Of a DNA stretch of 7,282 bases, positions 1 through 6,400 are shown in pieces. Every line of letters begins with the position of its first letter. The stretch's first letter is position 1. Under the pieces are notes generated by a model. It saw only the letters and a list, made by a program, of their open reading frames with translations, was not told where the DNA came from and did not search any database. The stretch covers positions 1 through 7,282 of the forward strand of contig JAUVBH010000076.1 of NCBI GenBank assembly GCA_030591285.1, in the 5' to 3' direction. The position numbers were made by a program, and so were the translations under genes. This DNA is from Thermoplasmatota archaeon. GTDB taxonomy: Archaea; Thermoplasmatota; Penumbrarchaeia; Penumbrarchaeales; Penumbrarchaeaceae.

Positions 1-3000
1 ATCGACAAGTATCGTAGCTCCTATGACAGTGTTCCCGCTCTCATCGACGACAATGATCGTAAGGTTTGCCTTCTCCCAGAGAATGCTCGTTAACTGTACG
101 GTTGTGTTGAACCAGGTATTGGCTTCAATGGTAGTATTGAAAGGAGCATAAGGTGAATGGTCCTCTGAAACTACACTGATGGTCCAGTTGCCGGGGATAA
201 GAATTGCCTCATAATTCCCGGCTGTGGTCTCTACTATCATTATCTCCTGATCGGATTCGGACACAGCTGTGACCTTTATTCCTGTAGCAGGTTCATTGTC
301 CTGGTCCAGTACGGTTATCCTTATGAAACCTTCACTTCCAAAGGTAGTGAAAGTATAGAACAGACCTTCATTGTTATCAGTAACATCGTTTCCTGATGGC
401 TCGACTGCGAATATGTAGAAGTAATAGGTCGTTTCGGGATCGAGATCTTTTATCTCCATCATATGAGATGTTCCAAGCTCTGTTGGTCCATAGGAACCAA
501 AGTCATCGATAGCTGAACCGGACCAGACGGTGCTTGTTGTCGGTTCATCGGTCTCCCAAGTTATCCTTGCACTTGATGCCCCGTAGATCCACTCAATATT
601 GGATATGGTAGGCCAGGTAAGATCATTGGCTTCAAGGGATACTGGATTGCTGAATTCAGATGGATTCCCCGCTTCGTCGACAGCTCTGACCGCAAAGGCG
701 TTTTCCTCACTCAGGTCCACTACAAGATCCATGAAAGGATCTGTTGTTGTTCCAAATGATCTGATCGCAGCGGTAACGATACCAGTTGCTCTGGTCATAT
801 CGGCTTCAACTGAGAATACCTCATAGTATTCCACATCAAGGCTTAAAGAGGTCTTCCATGAGAGTGAGAGACTGCTATCTGTTATATTGAAGACCCTCAG
901 GTCCCTTGGAGGTGTGGGCCCTACCATATCGGTAGTAAGTACCTCGACCTCAGAGGTAAATGGACTCTCAAGACCGACCTCGTCAACTGCTGTCAATTTG
1001 TAATATGCGAGGGTTCCATTTGGAGCCCCGCTATGATCAAATGATGCGAATTCTTCCTCAGACAATATGGTCCACTCTGTCTCATCGAGGTAGTATAGTC
1101 TATAGAATTCAGTATCATCCTGGTTCAGGTCCCATTCTAGACGATTTGCATCATCATTGGACACTGCGATCCCTCTGAAGTTCTCTGGAGTTGCAGGTCT
1201 TCTGATGTCCAGCGTGATGAATGTTTCATCATGGTCAAGTGAAGCATCTATGGTCCTTTCCTCTTCCCATGAAAGATCAGCAGTGACATTGACGGTTATC
1301 CTGAATGTGTGATCATTATCACTGTTCTGTTTCTCCGTTCTGTATAATGCCCAGAATGGGCCAGCTGATCCATCGACATCGGTCAATGCATCCGTACCAC
1401 CGAAAAGGGATGTTGAATGGATCTCATTAGCACCAGACATCACCTTGTAGTCTGCGCCTTCAACAGGTTCTATTCCCTCTTGATAGAAGACCTCCATTCC
1501 GATGCTGCTGTGGTAATGGATCTCTGAACTAGGTCCTTCGAATTGATTTTCACCTACCACATCAGTGCTATAGAGGTCCAGGATGGACCTTCGATCCATG
1601 TCGATCGCTGTGTGTTCCTCTGTCCCTGCGTCAATATTTGAATTGTAAAGTGATACGGTTGTCTTCTGCAAGTTCTCTTCATACAGCTTGAGAGCTGATT
1701 CGATCCTATTTGAATATACTATTGACATCCCATTTCCTTCGATATTCTCTGATTCCCAAACAAGAAGACCTTCTGATATCTCCGAATCCTGGAGGTCCAT
1801 ATCTGTCGAGTGGAGGATCCTTGCTAACCTGGATTGGGGCTCTGTAAATCTATATCGGGAGTTCTGAGAATTAGCAATAATTATCTGGCCTGCTCCTGTG
1901 AGGGATTCGAGAGCCCCGTCATCTCCAAAGGTGTAGAATATTGGGCCACCATCGGCTGTATTGGTCTGTGGAATATCATGGTCCAGCTGGGAGATGTTAG
2001 AGCTCTCCCACACTGGCAAGATCGGGTCCAAGAAGCCGTTGAACTCCGATCTCTGGATTGCGATCTTTGAACACCTGTCGATCATTATCCCATAATCACC
2101 TTCTCCATCGATCATCGAATTATCGATCGTTGTCGGTGAATGATCTTCAGGTGAGGTCTTCATCTGTGAGAAACGAATACTGGAGTTCCCCCCGATCGCT
2201 GACAATCCGTCAATGATCATGTATGTCCCATTAGCATCTATCGAGAATTCTTTGGTATCATTGATCACAGCGTGATCGACAAGGACAAAGGAGTTGTTAG
2301 CTGAGATCGAAATATTGCAATCCTCATAGACATTATCGATCAATCTTGTTGTTGTTGTCTGGTTCAAGGACGAGCCGATCCTGCAATTTATGAAGATATT
2401 TCCCTCAGAGGTCTGGGTGATATCAGTGGGTGTCGAGCCGAAATCCTGTTGAGTGTGATTGATAATCTCTCCAATATCACTGTCTTCGATCCTGTTGTTC
2501 TTATAATCCAATGGATTAGAATTTATAAGGTTGATACCGATTGAACAGTTATCGATCTTGTTGTCCGATAAATTTCCATCTTCAGCTTCGATCCCGGTCC
2601 ATCCAAGAGCGACCACGATCCCATCCCTGGAGTTACTGATCTTATTCTGATATACCTCACCCATTGATTTCTGAAGATATATCCCATGTCCCTCGATATT
2701 GGTGATAGTGTTGTGGTGGATCTTTACATTCTTGATACTCTCTTGGAATTCCGTTTGTCCTTCTGGAGGAATGTCACCACTATGGACCCATATTCCGACA
2801 TAGCTACCATTGATCACACAGTTCCGGATCTCATGATCATCACCAGCCTGGATCTTCACCGCTCCATAATCCCAATCATTGTCCTCTTCATAATAGAATT
2901 CCAATCCATCAAGGACAACTGGATTGGTTGGTTGAACTGAGGTAATTGTGCAAAGTGAAAGTCTAACATGCCCAAATGGGCCAGAGGTCCCAGCTGTAGC

Positions 3001-3288
3001 AGTGATCCTTGGCATATTTTCTCCAGGTGCTCCTCTAATGGTCACACCTTTGTAAACATCAAGTTTTTCATTATATGTCCCTTCATGGACAATTATCACA
3101 TCACCATGATTTGCCGCAATGATGGCAGATTGTATACTGGGAGCTCTTGTACCTGAGCTGGGATATACATGAAACTCACGTACATTGTTGTCAACATTGT
3201 CAGTCGCATCTGTTATAATAGTGGTTATTCCAGCAAGAAATAGTATAGTAACAGCTAAAGCTATAAACGACCTCTTCGCAACTGTCAT
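1..3288 (-). CDS. Secreted beta-helix (NosD-like) / FN3 / carboxypeptidase-regulatory-like surface protein, 3' end outside window
   Basis: This reading frame is open from the ATG at 3288-3286 to base 1, giving 1096 complete codons without a stop; the C-terminus lies beyond the window. Residues 1-28 form a signal peptide or N-terminal anchor: K5-R6, then a hydrophobic stretch at about 7-26. Residues about 49-590 read as a right-handed parallel beta-helix. It opens with the usual 'SIQSAI..ANHGDVIIVHEGTYNE' type entry (positions about 53-75) and GVTIRG, followed by NosD-like rungs such as NVKIHHNTITNIEGHGIYL. Residues about 595-695 look like an Ig-like or carboxypeptidase-regulatory-like insert (PVEGA, then a GGTDALTDVDG turn). 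Three FN3 domains follow at about 698-786, 789-883 and 890-980; the third ends in a typical LDPETTYYFYI strand. Carboxypeptidase-regulatory-like domains start at about 987 and 1074. About 18 N-X-S/T sequons suit an exposed, glycosylated protein. No catalytic site is evident, so a binding or structural surface role is inferred. No in-frame ATG, GTG or TTG start was seen just upstream. Family assignments are by eye. Confidence 0.9.
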   Translation of the reverse strand, partial: MTVAKRSFIALAVTILFLAGITTIITDATDNVDNNVREFHVYPSSGTRAPSIQSAIIAANHGDVIIVHEGTYNEKLDVYKGVTIRGAPGENMPRITATAGTSGPFGHVRLSLCTITSVQPTNPVVLDGLEFYYEEDNDWDYGAVKIQAGDDHEIRNCVINGSYVGIWVHSGDIPPEGQTEFQESIKNVKIHHNTITNIEGHGIYLQKSMGEVYQNKISNSRDGIVVALGWTGIEAEDGNLSDNKIDNCSIGINLINSNPLDYKNNRIEDSDIGEIINHTQQDFGSTPTDITQTSEGNIFINCRIGSSLNQTTTTRLIDNVYEDCNISISANNSFVLVDHAVINDTKEFSIDANGTYMIIDGLSAIGGNSSIRFSQMKTSPEDHSPTTIDNSMIDGEGDYGIMIDRCSKIAIQRSEFNGFLDPILPVWESSNISQLDHDIPQTNTADGGPIFYTFGDDGALESLTGAGQIIIANSQNSRYRFTEPQSRLARILHSTDMDLQDSEISEGLLVWESENIEGNGMSIVYSNRIESALKLYEENLQKTTVSLYNSNIDAGTEEHTAIDMDRRSILDLYSTDVVGENQFEGPSSEIHYHSSIGMEVFYQEGIEPVEGADYKVMSGANEIHSTSLFGGTDALTDVDGSAGPFWALYRTEKQNSDNDHTFRITVNVTADLSWEEERTIDASLDHDETFITLDIRRPATPENFRGIAVSNDDANRLEWDLNQDDTEFYRLYYLDETEWTILSEEEFASFDHSGAPNGTLAYYKLTAVDEVGLESPFTSEVEVLTTDMVGPTPPRDLRVFNITDSSLSLSWKTSLSLDVEYYEVFSVEADMTRATGIVTAAIRSFGTTTDPFMDLVVDLSEENAFAVRAVDEAGNPSEFSNPVSLEANDLTWPTISNIEWIYGASSARITWETDEPTTSTVWSGSAIDDFGSYGPTELGTSHMMEIKDLDPETTYYFYIFAVEPSGNDVTDNNEGLFYTFTTFGSEGFIRITVLDQDNEPATGIKVTAVSESDQEIMIVETTAGNYEAILIPGNWTISVVSEDHSPYAPFNTTIEANTWFNTTVQLTSILWEKANLTIIVVDESGNTVIGATILVD

Positions 3289-3360
3289 TGGAATCCCACT
3301 CGAAGTAGGGATTTCCCTTATTATATAGTTAATGACTAGGAATAGGGATATATATACCAA
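3289..3360 (-). promoter_or_regulatory. Putative TATA-type promoter and leader of the beta-helix protein gene
   Basis: This AT-rich stretch lies between the T-tract of the upstream terminator and the ATG at 3288. On the minus strand it holds two TATA-like elements: TATATATA at 3356-3349 and TATATAA at 3327-3321. Archaeal TATA boxes are centred about 25-27 bases before the transcription start. The distal box would therefore give a leader of roughly 37 bases, and the proximal box one of roughly 10 bases, close to leaderless. No good Shine-Dalgarno (GGAGG or GGTGA type) precedes the ATG; the nearest purine run, GTGGGA, is poor. The heptamer ATCCCTA occurs twice (3349-3343 and 3312-3306), bracketing the proximal box, and the second copy sits in a short inverted repeat at 3307-3318. 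Which box is used cannot be told from sequence. Confidence 0.55.
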
Positions 3361-3404
3361 TAAAAATAAAAAAAAGGGACAAAGGATGTTTTCTCCTTTG
3401 TCCC
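3361..3404 (-). terminator. Hairpin plus T-tract terminator of the LamG/CARDB-like protein gene
   Basis: On the minus strand an 11-base arm GGGACAAAGGA (3404-3394) and a 7-base loop (3393-3387) are followed by the exact complementary arm TCCTTTGTCCC (3386-3376). Directly after comes TTTTTTTTATTTTTA (3375-3361). The stem begins 25 bases after the TGA stop at 3432-3430. This is the textbook layout of a factor-independent terminator. The T-tract alone would also serve as an archaeal terminator. It should insulate the gene at 3288 from read-through. Confidence 0.88.
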
Positions 3405-3429
3405 ATTCCGTATCTGATCAACAGCTTTG

Positions 3430-6400
3430 TCAACTAGCTGGGATCGCTTTTCGAGATGGACCACCCAGGATATAGAATGTCCAGAGGTTTATCCTATATT
3501 CGAATTCGAATATCTCGATCTCAAATAGTATCAGATGACCAGAGAATTGGATCCAGAATTGGAAGTAGACCCACCATGGCCATCCATAAGATGCATCAAC
3601 TCCAACCGTTAGAGCTATTGGTAAGACAAGGTCTATACCAGCGTCTAATATAGTGAAGCTGAAGAACCATAAATTGATCTCTATCTTGGCCCAGATCGAA
3701 CCCAAGGGGTATACGTTGAACTCCAGTTTGAAAGCTGGAGTGAATATAGCACTCGCCTCTATCAACAGGTACAATCCAACTCCGATATCAAATCCGATAG
3801 CCCTCAATCCCGCTCCTACGATATTAGCTGCGGTTTTAAGGAAGGGGATCAATGTCGTTCCTGCCCCCGCGGAAACCACACTCAACACTGCACCAAGCAC
3901 GTCAACTGCAAAGGAAGCAGGATTGGTGTATGATTTGATACGTATCTTGATCTTGATACCGATCTCATAGGGATTGAATGAATTGACCGCAGGATATCGT
4001 AATCCTGTAGCTTCCCATTCAGAATAAACAAATCCTAATTCTACCCCTACGATGAAGGTAATGGATTCAAGACCAGGATCGTCACTGACCATCTTGAACT
4101 TCGATGCTCCCGGAGGTGCGCTTTTGCTCGGAGCTCCACCGAAAGAGTGCTCATATTCGATACGGACCCTGAGGTAGTATTGAGTGCCCAACACCATCGT
4201 CTCAACATCATTACGTGCTACATCCACAATAAAGAGCTTGAGACAGTCCCCAAGATCTAGTTTGGGTATCTCAATATTGGGGATCTTCAGATTAGGGATC
4301 TTGGGTATCCAACTCAGATCGACCTCGAAACCCAAACCCAGTACACAGATCACCATGGAATTTCCTGCTTCTGGTGTCGTCTCACTCTGCTTCTCACCTT
4401 TATCAGGAAGGATCAATGGTGCAACATAGATCTCGGGATACATTCTCGCACTGTAGTTATCCCTGGTCTGACTGAGCCTGAATGTGTATTGACCGCTGGA
4501 GAGGAAAGTGTTTGTCGAATTGAACTTCCATTCCCCGCTCCCTCCAAGGAAAGCAAAGGTCACGGTCAATTCATTTTCCTCATTGTAGATCAGACATTTA
4601 ATTGCGATCTGTTTATCAACCTCTTCGTAGACCTCAAGTGAGATACGTTGTGCATCCGATCTCGGTATATCAACATCGAACTCAACCCAATCATAGGATG
4701 AGTTGAGGTCAACATATGGTCTCGCATTCTCATCATCGAACCCAGCAGTTACATTTGCCGTGTAGTTCTTCACTGACAGGTCTTCCAGTGTCAATGTATC
4801 CTTGATCTTCAGCTCAGATGTGCTTTCCGTGATGAGTATATCAACCACCTCGTTGGGGTATCCATGCTCAACATCTATCAATTTGGTTCCCTTCTTCTGG
4901 ATGATGAAGGTCTCCTGCGTCCTAACGGCAGAAACTCTAAGCTGTTTCAAACCACCGAGACCAGCTGTGGAAACCTTGATCACATCCTTCGGGTAATGAT
5001 AAAGGGTGAAAGAATACAACTGGTTGGTCTTCGGTATATCGAACGATCCCTTGATATCGCCGACCTCATAGAAGAGCTCAGCTGAGACATAGTGGTCAAA
5101 TGGGTGTGTCAGGTAAGCTACGATCTGGGTTTCCGCAAGAAGTTGGAAACTCTCGTATTCGAAGTCGATGGGTCTCGTTGACAGAGCGTTCTCCTCAACA
5201 TCGTTGACAGTCTCGTACGGTATTACTTCAACCTTGTCCTGTTTCATGATCGAATTTCCTTCCCAGTAGGTCCTGAAGCTTATCGGTTCGTTCCTTCTCC
5301 CTCTGGTGTCGAAATTCACACTGAAGTATTGGTAGGAATTCGGGTTCATGAAATCATGCTTGTAGAGATCACGATATGAGGCCATCTCATCTCCGAACCA
5401 AACAGATATGGTTCCCACCTTATCATTACGACCGGTGTTCTCATTTATCATAAGGTGGAACTGGGCGATATAATCACCATCATCCATCTCTGTCTTATTC
5501 ATGCTCTTGGATAGATATCCCTTTGTTGTCGGGGTCTGCGGACTGATCGACCAGCCATTTCCCTGATCGACCGCGCCCTTCATGTGTTCCATGTCATCGG
5601 CGTAATAGATGAACTTGTCCTCATCCGATGCTTTCTGGTTTGCGATCTCACTTGTGTAAAGGACGCTTTCAGCATCAAAGATGGTCATCATCACCTTGTA
5701 GTCTCCGAATGGTAGGTCCGGGACAAGGTTCTTACGGGTTTGTTCCTCCATTGCCTTCACAGGATCCCATTCCATGTAGACGATCTGGCTCTTGTGGGAG
5801 GCGATGTATATCTTGTCACCGTAGGATACATCGAATGTGTATCCATTTGGAGACAGCACCGACATCTCAAGATTCAGATATGTAGGCAGAGCTCCATGAT
5901 TGACAATGCGAACTGGTACCCGCAGCGTTCCATTGTGAGAGATCTGGGAATCAAAATCCAGGATATCAAGTTCCACATCATCGATGAGGTTTATCGTCAG
6001 TTCTCTTGATTCGGACTCATCATCTCCCCAGAAGTCCAACAATAGATTATCAGACTCCCTTTCCACAGAGAGCATCATTCTGTAAGTTCCCTTTGGATAG
6101 GTAGATTTCTTGGGTCTGAAAAGCATATGGACCTCAGCTTCCCTTCCTGGTAGAACAGTAACATTTTTTTGATGTGCAACAGTCTCCCTTCCGAAAGGAT
6201 CGTTGACGATAAGTTCCACAAGATAGGTCTCGACCACATCTGATGGATTCTGTATGTAGGTCTCAACAATGATATCCTCACCCTTGTAATGCTCACTGTT
6301 GAGAATGTTCAGGATATAATCGTTGGGCAATCTCAACATACACAACGCAATGACAATATCTGGGGAGAAAACGGTGGTGAAAGCATAAGCACCCTCGCCG

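Noticed and set aside
599..3156. Five short plus-strand open frames of 62-84 codons opposite the beta-helix protein gene
   Set aside because: They lie antisense to a continuous 1096-codon frame with clear domains, lack ribosome sites and encode low-complexity or unrecognisable peptides.
3320..3325. TATAAT resembling a bacterial -10 box on the minus strand
   Set aside because: The spot 17 bases upstream reads TCCCTA, with no -35 likeness; it overlaps a TATA-like element and is explained by AT-richness.
3496..3513. Perfect 18-bp palindrome ATATTCGAATTCGAATAT
   Set aside because: It is inside the coding region and follows from alternating GAA and TTC codons for a Phe-Glu-Phe-Glu strand; no sign of a regulatory role.
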